Source of the DNA: Floccularia luteovirens | Taxonomy: Eukaryota; Basidiomycota; Agaricomycetes; Agaricales; Squamanitaceae | Length of the DNA stretch: 64,000 bases | NCBI GenBank assembly: GCA_009739215.1 | Contig: VSJF01000005.1 | Coordinates: 2,108,001 to 2,172,000, forward strand | Reading direction: 5' to 3' | Shown: one piece after another, positions 24,909-36,365 of the stretch | Layout of the letters: every line of letters starts with the position of its first letter | Position numbering within the stretch: position 1 is the stretch's first letter | Translations under genes and position numbers: made by a program | The notes under the pieces: generated by a model | Databases searched by the model: none | The model's input: only the letters and a program-made list of their open reading frames with translations | Told to the model about the DNA's origin: nothing

Positions 24909-25600
24909 TGCTAGAATCTTCTTCATAGGAAATCCCGGATTCCCCGGGATCGGTGAACACTGGAGCATGCACATGGTACGCACACCAGCTGAATTTTGTT
25001 TTGATATTCTGTGACACGTTAAGGACTTGGATCAAAAAATTATTATAACAATTATTTTATGTAAAGCAATATGTACACGTCTATTGCGCTACAAAGCGTA
25101 ATATGCATTGACCACGATTGGAAATCACAACATTGGGTTTTGCCGAACTGCTCGCAAGTTACGGATAGGTCGCGACTTGGCAAATATATCCGGAGTGTTG
25201 AAATAACAAGCGCGCGCAAGTCCAAACGCGCACCCAAGTTCATGGGACATGACGCCCCCTTTTTGGCATACCATTCCTTTTTTATGTCCTTGTTTAATCA
25301 CTTAAAAGTAGATTCATTTGTTTTCCTTTTTTACACTACCTCGAAAAGTCGTTTGACCATGCAAACACTGAGTTAGTGTGTCTTTATTCTAGTTTCGTAC
25401 GGAAACTCTACACGGAGCATTTTTATTGATAGCAGACCAGTAAGATCCTCGTTTCATCCACGATTTTAGTTTCCAGATGTTTGTCGTAATAACGGAAACG
25501 TTCTCCAGTTCCTATATATCTGAAATTATAGTTTACTGATTGACAAGGCCAACACTGCATTGTGGCTAATTTTGTCTCCTCCGATTCTTGCTTCACCATA
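24909..25600 (-). repeat. Dispersed repeat, copy A (interrupted by solo LTR)
   Basis: The segments 24909-25195 and 25413-25600 match 28553-29065 base by base with many small differences. Examples are the stretches AATCTTCTTCATAGG, CACTGGAGCATG, GGATAGGTCGCGACTTGGCA and GACAAGGCCAACACTGCATT. On the minus strand one frame is conserved between copies, with ATMQCWPCQ, IGTGER and VDETRILLV in both, so the ancestor probably coded for protein. I do not recognise it. A further part of this copy (25612-25800) matches copy C at 51.2 kb in inverse orientation. Confidence 0.75.
25196..25412. mobile_element. Solo LTR, 217 bases, with 5-base target duplication
   Basis: The insert starts TGTTGAAATAAC and ends CTCTACA, giving the TG...CA ends of retrotransposon LTRs. 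CGGAG flanks it on both sides (25191-25195 and 25413-25417), the 5-base duplication made by LTR integrases. The paralogous copy at 28.5-29.1 kb has a single CGGAG and no insert, so it preserves the empty site. No internal retrotransposon region is present; this is a solo LTR left by recombination between two LTRs. Orientation and superfamily are unknown. Confidence 0.8.
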
Positions 25601-26115
25601 CTCAATGCTTTGGATATACCTAGCCAAACTATTTGTCCGTACTTTGGACGTCTTAGCACTTGTCCAACAAGACATTTGAGAGGCACCTTCATTGACTTGA
25701 CTAAAGTAATGGCCACATAAGTACATGTTACAATTGTACAATTGTTTGGATGCCAAGGTATAATCAAACAAACATGGATTGTTATTCTTTGCAGTTACAA
25801 CATCGTAAGACTTATTACATACATACATGATGGCTACAACAACTCTTGCATTCAATCTTGAGAAGCTGGAGCCGATGTCTTCAGCTCGGCCTATCGTCCC
25901 TGCTAGCCGTTCATTTGGGCTGAAGTTCGGAAGAGCCATACACATTGCTTGTCAGTCTCCTAGTTTATATTTATCGAATAATTCATCTCTCAGGATGCTT
26001 CATCAACACCTGCTACATCCAAAGCTTCTGTGATCTGTATACTCTCCTCAGGACCTTTGTTATCGAAGTATGAATAATTAGGCGCGTGAAAGCTTTATCC
26101 ATCTTTGAGAGTGTA
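25601..26115. other. Decayed region, no intact gene
   Basis: The left part (to about 25800) is related to repeat copy C. The rest shows minus-strand frame fragments (RLAGTIGRAEDIGSSFSRLN) with no family I recognise. Confidence 0.4.
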
Positions 26116-26322
26116 TTATTTGGTGTAATATTCGACAACAGGTGACTTGATATAAGCAATTAGCCATGAAATGCTATGCAAGGGACTGACGGTCCTCTTC
26201 GTTATTAAACTTTCACTGCGGCGTGACGATTGATGTTCATGAAGAAGGTTCAGCGTGTGTCCGAACTCGTGGAAAGTTACTCCCAAGTTAGCATCCGAAA
26301 TTTTCTCAACATTCTCTATCAT
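26116..26322 (-). pseudogene. Metzincin zinc-protease fragment
   Basis: A short frame holds HEFGHTLNLLHEH, the metzincin zinc signature HExxHxxxxxH followed by Glu. It closely resembles the first protease domain of the two large genes at 36-48 kb (HEFGHALGLIHEH and HEFGHFLGLDHEH). The rest of the protease is not recognisable on either side, so this is a relic of a third family member. Confidence 0.6.
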
Positions 26323-26399
26323 ACAAATGACAGCAAAAACTTATATCTGGTCCAACCGCATTATTCTTTACACTTTTAATTCGAAAGGATGCATAAGTT

Positions 26400-28484
26400 G
26401 ATATACATCCTTGATCTTTTGCGCAGTAGAATGTGGCCACTCCCAAGTTCTCTAATTGTGTGATCCCCTTATCCTTGACGCTATGTTTCTTTCGAAACAG
26501 TCGCTTTGAAATAGGATTGCATGATTTGATGCTGCGTCATAAATGAAGGCATCGAACGTTGCTTGATTTCGAAACACAGGCTGATAGTAGCCTGTTTGCA
26601 GGGATGAAATCGTGGGCATCAGGAAATTGCACAATCTGTGGCCCGAGTTCTTCCTGACTGATGTCGAATCCGCTATAACCGAAATAGAGGAACAGTTCTT
26701 GTGTATCTTTAGCTGTCTTCCAGTGTTGGTAGGCTCCTCTTTTGGGAGACTTTTCCAATCGAGAGATGCGAAAGTTGCCTCCTCTGCGAAAAGTGATATG
26801 GATCTGGTTCTTGAAGATCTGACCCGCACAAGCCTTGGTGTGTTTTGTAGAATTGAAATATGAATAAAGCTTGGCTGTTGCATTTACAGTCTTCGCATTG
26901 AGAGCCGCCATCAACGTCTGACATACGTGATCAGAAGGAAACTCCATTTTAGGTGTACTGCGGTCTGATCCTGGAGCAAGGACGATAACTTGATGCGATA
27001 TCTCGTGGTTAAACTTTAGACTGATACCTTGCGTGGTGAATCTTCAGATTGCGGCATATCTCATATATAGCTGAGCGGTATTTGTCGGACGGATCACCGG
27101 CATGCCTATACGCGAGACGTGCTGATGGCCCATACTTTGCGAAAAATAGGGCCAACTGCTTTTCGAGCGGTTTTTTCCGCTGAAGCGAGCGTCTTCGACG
27201 TGTCAGTGTCAGACAACAATACCGAGGACAAGGCTACACACCCACACAAGATCTCTGAGTGACCAGGTTTTAAGTAAAAAAACCTCTATGTTAACTGATA
27301 GCTTCTTTGTCCACTCCATTCGGTCCGCTCGAGGGGATTGGTGTTTGCACAATAAATAGTTTGCTTTCATCATAAACCTGGTCCACGATTTTAAGATCCC
27401 GATTCGAATCTACGAGAACCCAGGCAGTTGGCGTGCTGTTCCCAAGAGCCACTATTGCCTGAGGACCATCAGCGTGGGACAGGTTGATACTTTCGACTCC
27501 TTTGTCAGAGAAAAAGAAGACCTTGTCAGTCCGACGTTGATAAAGCATGGGAAGTTTTGCATGAAGTCGCAGTATGAGCAAAAACGAAAGCCAAATTGAT
27601 TTTCCTATATTTAAATCAGCTTTGTTCTAGTTGTATAAAGCAACGGACCTCACCAATTCCAGGATGACCTGGTTAATATAAATCCAGCTTCTGGGCTTTT
27701 GGGTGTAGTGGCATGCGTAGCTTCATTAAGAAATGGATTAGTGAACTTTGTGGTCAAGCTGAGATCATAGACTTTAGAGGTGTTCAAGCCAGCAGCTTCA
27801 AACAAGCCTCGTAATGCCTCGATGTAGTCGTCGCGGATCAGGAAATTAGACAATTTCATTATTCCAAAAGTGTCTGGCAACTGCATCATCCAACAGGATG
27901 AAGGGACTAGTAAACTCATCGAAAACAGTATCATCATCTAGTAGTGCCATCTCGTTTGATCGGGCTCAAGGTACAAAATGGCACAACTTCTTTACTAGCA
28001 TTCCATGTCGAATCCCACAAGAGTTGAATGTTGTTTTCAATTTCAGTCCGAATACGTTTCAGCGGAGGGCCCTCTGAGGTATCTATGTCAATGACAAGTG
28101 GAATAGTGTCTTCTTCAGTCAACAAGTAGAGTATCTACCATTTGGAAGCTGGACCAATATATCCACAAATTTTGGGAATACTTAGCTCTGGAATTTGTCC
28201 CCCACCATCTAATGAGAAGGTAGATGGATCGTCCTGCCTTGAGCCTCTTTGCGAGTCTGGCACAACTGCAGAATGCTAACTGAGTTGTGGTGATCCGTCG
28301 CAATGCTAATCGTGGGCTTCCACAGGAAGATATCTAGTATGTCCCACCGGAGGAGTGAGCGGTTGAGGTCACAGATTTTACGCTTTAGGTCATCGACCAA
28401 GTCGGTTGAGGATACATTTATGATAAAGGGTTCGCCCACGGGCTCGTTGGCGTTATTAATGATGAGACAGAAAAGGTGAAACAT
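26400..28484 (-). pseudogene. Crinkler-type (CRN) gene, broken
   Basis: On the minus strand from the ATG at 28484, a Crinkler-type ubiquitin-like header (MFHLFCLIINNANEPVGEPF, later WDILDIFLWKPTISIATD) is followed by a P-loop NTPase. Its Walker A GHPGIGKS is formed across a 49-base intron at 27653-27605. The agaricomycete CRN core motifs VDSNRDLKIVDQV and LALFFAKYGPSARLAYRHAG come next. The C-terminal part (AAKLYSYFN-like helix, QHWKTAKD, QATFDAFIYDAAS) resembles the PD-(D/E)XK-type nuclease domain found in these proteins. At least six frame changes and several stops occur within about 2 kb, so the gene is not expressible as read. CRN proteins are widespread in fungi and oomycetes and have been linked to host manipulation or inter-strain conflict. 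Confidence 0.7.
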
Positions 28485-28552
28485 GAGAATGACAATCCAT
28501 AAAGGGTGTTACCGCCTGCGGAGTTTAAGTCTGAGTGTCAAAACTCACCACT

Positions 28553-29065
28553 ATGCTGAAATCTTCTTCATAGGGAGTCCCGGAGTCCCAGGTACCAGTG
28601 AGCACTGGAGCATGATAATAAATGATTTAAGAGTGATGAGTATACAATGAATTTTGCTATGATATTTTGTGACGTCAACGACTCGGATCAAAAATTGTTG
28701 TTACAATTACTTTGTTCCTGAAGCTAAAGTAATATGTAACACATCTATTTCACTACAAAGCGTAATGCGCATTGACCACGATCGGAAATCACAACAATTG
28801 TTTTTTTTACTGGGTTTTGCCGGACTGCTCGTATGTAAAGTTGCGGATAGGTCGCGACTTGGCAAATATACCCGGAGCATTTCGATTGATAGCAGATACC
28901 AGTAAGATCCTTGTTTCATCCACGCGTTTATTTTCCGGAAATTGGTCGAAAAAACGGACACGTTCCCCAGTTCCTATCCATCTGGAATGTGCAATGGCAT
29001 ATTGACAAGGCCAACACTGCATTGTGGCTGATTTTTCTCCGCCGATTCTTGCGATTGAATGGCTG
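28553..29065 (-). repeat. Dispersed repeat, copy B (empty LTR site)
   Basis: A paralogue of copy A, lying immediately 5' of the broken Crinkler gene on the same strand. It keeps the uninterrupted CGGAGCATTTCGATTGATAG junction at the point where copy A carries the solo LTR. The minus-strand frame conserved with copy A includes ATMQCWPCQ and VDETRILLV. Confidence 0.75.
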
Positions 29066-30567
29066 TGAAAAGTCACTAATCATGATAAGCAGAAGGAGCG
29101 TCTGAATCGAAGACCACAAGTTGAAGCGGGATTGCAGCCTTTTCGAGAATGATCGGATTCTGGATAAACTGAATATGTATGTGTTGGATTCTATGGTCCA
29201 TGGAGAACCTGTCGCTTATCTGTTCCTAAAACACATATTTGGAAGAATAATAAGAGAAGACAATAACCAGAGGTTTTTATGGCCAACAGATCTGCGTAGC
29301 GTCAGGTTCGCGGTCAATGGCATTTTTTTTTCGGGAGCAAGCAATGAGCAGCAGCACCTTCATTGGTTCTCATTGTTATTGGGGACCTAGTCTTGACCGA
29401 GATAATTGTTTTTTTCCCGGTCAAGTTGGGAACAAAAAGTGAACTTGATTAACCGGCCAAAAACCATCTTTACGGAGTCTATGACATAGTAGCAGCCCAT
29501 ATTGCATTGTTCTCTGAAATGCGGTTATGGTCCGTACTCAAGATTGGATGGTCAACGTATCAGCCACAATTCCATACTTGCCTGAGTATTTATCAAAGAC
29601 ATTCAGGACCAGATATTCACTTCGGTGCTTCACTATTGGACCATGCCGGGCGACGGGAGGGATGCTAATTGTTCTGCGGACCGATATGACGTCCCCCAAG
29701 TACAGAAAGAATGTAAGGGTTTTCTTTTCATATTGCCAATCGAGTCAGCTCTTTAAACATGAACCTTATGTCGAAGATCGTGTTAAAGGGCGGTTCCGTT
29801 GTCGATGGGCAAGACTGGCGAGCATCCACATACATGAGGGATATAAGTTTTGTAGTTGAAAGTCCGAAGGAGCAAAGACCTGTCACACCACAATGTTTTG
29901 TCACACAAACAGTGTTGACTACATGATGCATGTGCATGATGGTAAACGTCTGAATTTCGAAGCTTGATGAACAGCTGATCGACCGTTTGTTGGTTGGTAT
30001 GTTCATCTGTACAGCCTCAGCCTGACTGTTCGCTACAGGGCTCTATAAGCTTTTCTATGGAGCAGACTTCACACAGGGTACGGAAATCACACAAAATTGG
30101 GGCTGGTATAAAATTAAATTTCCTGGCTTACGATTAATTACTATACACAGCACACCTCCGGCGAGGATTATTCCAATGGCGTTGGAAGTGGTGCATGTAT
30201 GATACACAACCGGATATCGATACCGTACGCCATGAGGAAACACACAACCGCCGATCCTTAATTTCAAATCCGCTTTTTCCTTGTGGCCTTAGCTTTAGTC
30301 TTGACCTCGTTTATTGTCTCCCCTGATTTTTTATGTTAGATCTCACCCATGCCCTAAATTGGTCAGGATCCCAAGATTGACTGGGATCGCATGTTGTCAT
30401 CACGGCCACCAAGGATCACGGCAAACCGTAGGCAGCCATTTGATGCACGTGTGGCATCGTTCTTGGAGACATAAAAAGACGCGGTTATAACATGCAAATT
30501 CAAAACTCGTCCATCCCTTTTGTTCAGAGTTCTTCCTCCAGCACTTCTTCCATTTTTACTCACGATC
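29066..30567. other. Intergenic, no gene recognised
   Basis: About 1.5 kb with short frames on both strands (for example at 29121-29390) and no family likeness. The right end should hold the promoter of the UbiA gene. Confidence 0.4.
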
Positions 30568-32021
30568 ATGGGCCGCAATGATTCGGAAGCTACTTTGTTA
30601 CTTTCTCACTCAAAACCTGTGTCCCCCAAATTCCCCCTTGGACTGGCACCAGAGTCTGTGAGACCTTATCTTGAACTCATCAGACTTGAGAAGGTAAATA
30701 TGCCACGGTTATGCCGAGCTCCCCGATGCTTTCCGGACCAGTACTGACGAGGTTGTCATCAGCCAACAGGCACAATTTTGATGTTTTGGCCCTTCGGTAC
30801 GTCGATAAACTATTTCTTCTTTCTCCGTAAGGGTTATTGAAGGCCTTTTCTTTAGCATGGGGGCTTACGATGGCCGCTTACAGAACGAATCTTTCGTTCG
30901 AGAACTACCTCTCCAACCTTATTCGCTGTATTATTGGCGCATTCATACTTCGTAGCTCTGCTTGCACGATCAATGATATTTTTGACCGCAAGATGGATGC
31001 TGGAGTTGGTATGTGTATATATGGTTTTTAAGTATGGCACCAAATTCATGTTGTTAACGCCTATCAGAACGGACAAGGAACAGGCCCTTAGCCAGCGGTC
31101 GTGTCTCCGTTTTGGGAGCAAGCATTTACTTACTTGTCCAGTACACTATTGGGATCGCATTTTTTTGGTCTACAGTTGAAGGACTTGCGTAAGCCTTCGA
31201 TGGGTTTGTATTTAGAATGCAACTAACCACATACGGATAGACTTTTCGTCGCTCTTTTCCAACTCCTTCCACTGTGGGTTCATTTCTTCTTGCCTTCTGT
31301 ATTCCGATTTGAACGCTTGGTTCTCTTTTAGCTTCGCGATCTACCCGTTGTTGAAGCGTATTACGCATTGGCCCCAAGCCTGGCTCGGTTTTGCGATGAA
31401 CTTCGGATTCATTACTGCATGGGTTGCTACAACAGGTGGGGTTGACCTGCCTTTGTTGGCAACCTCGATGGCCGGCTGCTGGTGGTGAGTTCATTACACT
31501 TTACAAAACTTCTAGTTGACTCATAGATTCTCTTCTCGATTAGTTGGACCATGCTCTATGGTAAGCGAACATCATTCCTTGCTTGATTGAAATTTGCAAG
31601 CTAATGGTTCTTGTAGACACAATTTATGCTTGCCAGGACATTAAGGATGATGTAAAAATGGGCGTCCGTTCCACAGCAATTCTCTTTGGCACTTGGATAA
31701 AACCTCTTCTTATTGGATGTGGTGTAATGTTTGTTGCTATGCTCGGTTATGCCGGCACTCTCAACAACCAGAGCACTTCATACTTTATACTCTCAGTCGG
31801 AGGAGCTTCCCTGCATATAGTCTGGCAGTTCATGACGGTTGATCTTGAGGTACCCGAAAGCTGTTGGAGTGAGTTGCTACGATTTATTATCTGAAGTTTC
31901 GTTGTTAATGGATATTTTCACTTCAGGGAATTTCAACCGCAATGGCCATTTAGGGTGGATCATCTGGGGTGGACTCGTCATCGACTATCTCTTGAAGCTC
32001 GACAAACTCGAGAGACTTTAA
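30568..32021 (+). CDS. UbiA-family prenyltransferase, COQ2-like
   Basis: Starts MGRNDSEATLLLSHSKP at 30568 and ends LERL with TAA at 32019-32021. It is an integral membrane protein with about eight or nine helices. The first Asp-rich motif is NDIFDRKMDAGVERTRNRPL, which binds the Mg-prenyl diphosphate, and the second is CQDIKDDVKMGVRS. The aromatic-substrate region LRPYLELIRLEKPTGT-like near the N-terminus (SVRPYLELIRLEK, then PTGTILMFWPFAW) matches 4-hydroxybenzoate polyprenyltransferases. All introns splice in frame. COQ2 acts in ubiquinone synthesis in the mitochondrial inner membrane. This protein lacks an obvious mitochondrial presequence (the N-terminus carries Asp and Glu and few Arg), so it could instead prenylate another aromatic compound. 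I cannot decide between these roles. Confidence 0.88.
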
Positions 32022-32325
32022 AAGACTACATTCTGATTTAGCTCTGTCGTGTCAATTCCGACAAAAGTGGTACATTGTTTCGTTCTCACATGGTATTTGT
32101 CTGCGTAATTTGCAGTATTTGTAGATCTATTTCGTTATTTATCAATTTCTTCGATTTATGTAGGTATTTATAGAGTATAGTAGAACACTGAAATTTGTTC
32201 TGGTGTATATGTTTTCATCTAATACATAATACAAAAAATTGTAGGCTTCAGAATGTTACCTTTGTGATGAGCCGTGGTTTTAATATCGAACATGTGTGGG
32301 TTGGAAAGACTGCGCTGGGAAAAAG

Positions 32326-32406
32326 TGGACACTGTGGGAATTGAACCCACGACCTCACGCATGCAAATAATGCGAAGCGTGCGCGCTACCCCTGTGCCAA
32401 GAGCCC
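32326..32406 (-). tRNA. tRNA-Ala (anticodon CGC), 9-base intron
   Basis: The minus-strand sequence folds as a full cloverleaf. The acceptor GGGCTCT pairs with AGTGTCC including G3:U70, the alanine identity pair. The anticodon stem CACGC/GCGTG is perfect, and the T arm is GTGGG TTCAATT CCCAC. The D stem has one mismatch (GCAC/GCGC), and one acceptor position is T-T. The anticodon loop is 16 bases; removing a 9-base intron one base after the anticodon leaves TTCGCAT with anticodon CGC. A run of five T follows almost directly, a pol III terminator. Confidence 0.9.
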
Positions 32407-32584
32407 TTTCTAAGGGAATTGTGTTTCATCAAATTAATATTTAATAGTTACAAATAATAAGTCGCGGTGCGATCACGTGATGACAGTTAGTCGCGTCGTA
32501 TGTTGTAAAGTTGAACATGATGGACTCCAAACCTGCTCCTAACCTTGTTATCTAACTTTTCTTTGGATAGTCGTCGCGATAGCT

Positions 32585-35500
32585 ATGGACACGAGCGGTT
32601 TCAGCCAAATAGGTCGTTATGGAACCCTAAGTCTCATGAAACGCAACGAACCAAACACTGCAGTCACTGCTTTTGGCATCGATTTCGAAGAACTTACGTT
32701 CGGCCGCGACCCAGCATGTAGTGTTAGATTATACTACCAAGATGTTGATCTTGTGCATTGCAAAATTATATTTCAAGAGCGCAAGGTTAGAAGATATACA
32801 TCTGATAATATCCCTGTAATTCTCTGAATTTCTAATGATAGGCGTTCCTCGTTGTATTGGGCCAGAATGGGCTTCTGGTTGACGGTTGTCAAGTCCTTCC
32901 GAGTACCTCACCTAACTCTGCAGATATACCCATGACCATTCCTCTAAGCAACAACTCGGAAATCGAAATACACAAAAAACGGTTCAAGTTTACATATCCT
33001 CCCAAAGAATTACGTTCGGCTCTGTTTGCTACCCCGCCTCGTACGTTATTTTTCTTTCCAATTTGCTTAGGAACTATTTTCGTTCCATATTCTAAACAGC
33101 ACTGATGGCTTGCAATTTCAAGGTCCAAAAAATCGTTCTTTGCGACTTTCTATGATTGAATCAGCTCAAGTATTTACTCCACGACCGTCCAAAAACCCTC
33201 AAGAAAACCTACGTATCTTGCAAAGTCCACTCAAAAATACATTCAAGAGTCCAAAGAAACCTTCGTTTCTGTCTCGAACTCCCGTAAATGCACGCGAAGA
33301 GCAAGAAGAAGAAAGTATTGTGCTTGTAAACGGCAACCAACCCCGTGTCGTAGAAGAAGAAAGAGATCTTGTCATACTGGAAGATGTCAACTTGTCGTCC
33401 ACTCCTGGCATAATGGTCGAACAGCCGCAGGTGCCACAGACGCCTCCTCGCAAACGTTCATTATCCCGTAATACCCTACACCGTGCTGTGCTCATAAGAA
33501 GTGCTCAGAGAGCAGTAATGCGTGCAGAAATGGAAAAGGAGGAAGAAGAGGAAGAGTTGGAGGTCCTTGGAGCTGTGTCTAGCGATGACATTGATAATAT
33601 AAGTGACAAGGGTGATGACGAAGGACAGGATGAAAATGTTGAAGATGAGGACAATGAGCCAGAGGAACGAAAATCAATGTGGAGAAAAAGCCTAGAGAAG
33701 ATTTGGCCTTTCGGTAGCTCAGATGGAACTCCAGAAGAAGTATACTTAAAAACTTTCTACATATTCGAGAGACTGACAATCTTATTACATAGAATGCTAC
33801 TAACGATGATAACGAAATGGACGAAGTACCACCACCCGATGAATCATCTGAAGAGGAAGAAGATGAGCTGGTGCCAATCCGGGACGAGGACGACGCGGGT
33901 AGCGCAGATGAGGAGATAAACGATGAACCCACACCCCTCCCGGCCATGCATTCTCGAACCCCTTCCCGCCGTGTAATGGGATCATTCATGACGCCTCAAG
34001 CGAAGCCTCCAAGCCGGACTTCGATTTTTTCACGACAGAACTCGTCAGCTACGGGCAGGTTTTCCCTAGGAGGAGAAGCACGTCGTGTACCAATTGAACA
34101 ACCATGGCGTATTAAAGACATTGTAGTTCCTCTCAAGTCTGAGCCAAAGATTGAAGATGAAAATCTCCTAACCAACGCAAAACATTTGATTCCGGAAGAA
34201 ACCGCAAATCAAACGTTTAGCTCTCCCTCGCGTCCTTTGGGTAGGCAGAAATTGAGTGAGGAAGAACGCCAGGTCAGTACTTTGGTTCTTCTTCAACATC
34301 GTCACTTAATTAAGCTTTACAATTGATTAGGCCATATCCGAACGGAGGCGCAGCGCACTCAAGGAACCTGACAACTTCTTTGCTGGCGGCATCCCGGGAA
34401 TGACACCCTTGAAATCACTAGGACGATCACTTTCACCTACTAAGATGTCGACTTGGGACCAAACCAACCAAGCTCGATTCTCTACACCGTCTAGAGAGGC
34501 CGTCAAATCCAACAACCAGAATGATCCGGATGAAGATCTGGACACTCGGAGCTTACTGGACAGAATGAAAGAGACAGTAGAGGGTATGAAGCGAAGGAAA
34601 AGTTTGGCCCCGGTTTCGTTGAATCCACCAGAGATTTCCACAACAGACAAAACAGATGAAAGGGCTCCTGTCGGGAGCTTACAGGACCATGATCATAGTC
34701 AGATTGCGGTTGATGAAAACTCATCGACTGGAGTGGTTGCTGCTGAAAATGACAGTTCAGAAGCTGAAGCAGTCTTTTCACTTCTACGACCTGAAGCCAA
34801 GGACCAGATGTTTACGAAGATTATGCTAGACCTGCCAAGTAGCCTGGAAACCTCTCAACGGCCAACAGAAATTGTTCAAGTGGACTCTTACAAGGAGCCC
34901 CCCCATACCATACGACAAGAAGTGACTAGTGTCGACAATGCTTTCGACAAAAGAAAACAATCGCCATCAAGGGAACGTACAATTGCGACGGAATCCAAAA
35001 CCTTTGTGAGTTCTCCTATTATAACTCAGAAGAAACGAACTTATTCCACTCTCCGTTCCAGAATCAAAGGAATCCTTCTCGTGGCAGCTCCAAAGGTACC
35101 CCGCGGGCACGAACACCCTTACCTGAACCGGAAGTCAAGAGTGCTGTTGAGGATATACAAGAAACACAAGAGTCAGCTGATCCTAGTGGTTCCAAACCCA
35201 CTGTTCGTCGTGGACGTAAACCAATATCCCAGGTGGACGAGGTCCCTGCAACTAAACGAACTAACATAAGTACCAATACCGACAAGGAGGTCCCTCCAAT
35301 CGGCCACAGTCGGCGGGCACCGAAGGCTACGGCTGAAAGTGAAGCCCCTGCTGTGGAAATTGTTAAAAGAGGAAGGAAACCGGCGCCAGTAAAAGAAGAC
35401 CATACTGAACAGCTTCCTACCAAGCGAGGTCGTAAACCAGCAATAACACCCACCGAAGAAGTAAAAGTAGTGGAAGAGACTACTCGTTCGTCACGCGCGA

Positions 35501-36054
35501 CAACAAAGCCAGCTGCATTACGTAAAGGTCGTGGAACGAAAGCACAACCTGTTGAGCTTGACAAAGAAGACGACGATGACCCTCTCGACTCGATTGATGG
35601 GCTTGTGAAGGAGGAACCAATACCGAAAGTCAAGGGAAGACGTAATGCAACTCAAAAAGAGGTCAAAGTAGAAGCGGACAAGGACGGTGATACCTCGGTT
35701 CCGGCAGTAACTAGGGGTGCAAGAAGTAAAGCTGCCACTAAACCGATAACTGCTACTACAACAAAAACCCCTGCAACAAAAACTCGAAATACAAACAAGA
35801 CACCAGCTACCGCCCCTGCTGCAACCCACAGAGAAGAAGTAAACAAGGAGAATACACCAGGATCCGGATCAGGATCAGGAAAAAATTCTCCTTCTGTCGA
35901 TACTGAAGGTGCTGTGCCAGTTAAAGTGCGGGTTTCGAGAACAAGGACGGCTAAAGCGAGTTCTACTGCTAAGGGTAAAGTTAAGGAAGAAGAAGTGGAG
36001 GAACCGGTAAGGGGTCGTGTGATGCGGTCAAGGGCAAGGACCAGGACCGACTGA
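32585..36054 (+). CDS. FHA-domain protein with AT-hook-like motifs
   Basis: The FHA domain lies at about residues 20-115: EELTFGRDPACSVRL holds the Gly-Arg and Ser positions, and LGQNGLLVDGCQV the Asn-Gly position used in phosphothreonine binding. The remaining about 900 residues are largely disordered. They contain acidic runs (MEKEEEEEELEVLG; ESSEEEEDELVPI), many TP/SP sites and, in the C-terminal third, three RGRKP cores (VRRGRKPIS, KRGRKPAPV, KRGRKPAIT) typical of minor-groove AT-hooks. Introns were placed at about 32788, 33042, 33740, 34273 and 35006 (GTGAGT...TCCAG, 56 bases), joining all parts in one frame to TGA at 36052-36054. The layout suggests a chromatin or cell-cycle scaffold controlled by phosphorylation. 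I do not recognise a named orthologue. Confidence 0.85.
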
Positions 36055-36365
36055 GGTTTTATATCAAACTTTGGCTGTTGCGTATTGCAAACCAGTGACA
36101 TGGAGGTATGCACCCGTACTTGTATTGTACTGCTTCAGATTCTTTTCTTCTTTTCATGTGGACCTTTCGAGAAACGTAACTTTTACGAGAATTCTGTAAT
36201 ATACAACAAATTTATTCACCTGCCAAGTTTATGTATTCCCAATGACATTATTTTGGTCTTCACAGACTTTCGAAGTTTCTGGGCGTCCTTCAATTTAAAT
36301 TTCATGGACATTCTCTAACAAGACATAATATAAGACCGACTTAGAACTACATGATCATGAGCTAA
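36055..36365. other. Short convergent intergenic gap
   Basis: 311 AT-rich bases between two genes that end tail to tail; probably only 3' untranslated sequence. Confidence 0.45.

Noticed and set aside
26452..26947. Minus-strand frames first read as part of the nearby zinc protease
   Set aside because: The QATFDAFIYD and QHWKTAKD motifs match the C-terminal nuclease-like part of Crinkler-type proteins, so they were assigned to the broken CRN gene. Only 26116-26322 keeps a metzincin motif.
29121..29860. Two plus-strand frames of about 90 and 110 residues
   Set aside because: No ATG start in the first, no recognisable motif in either, and no splice sites linking them.
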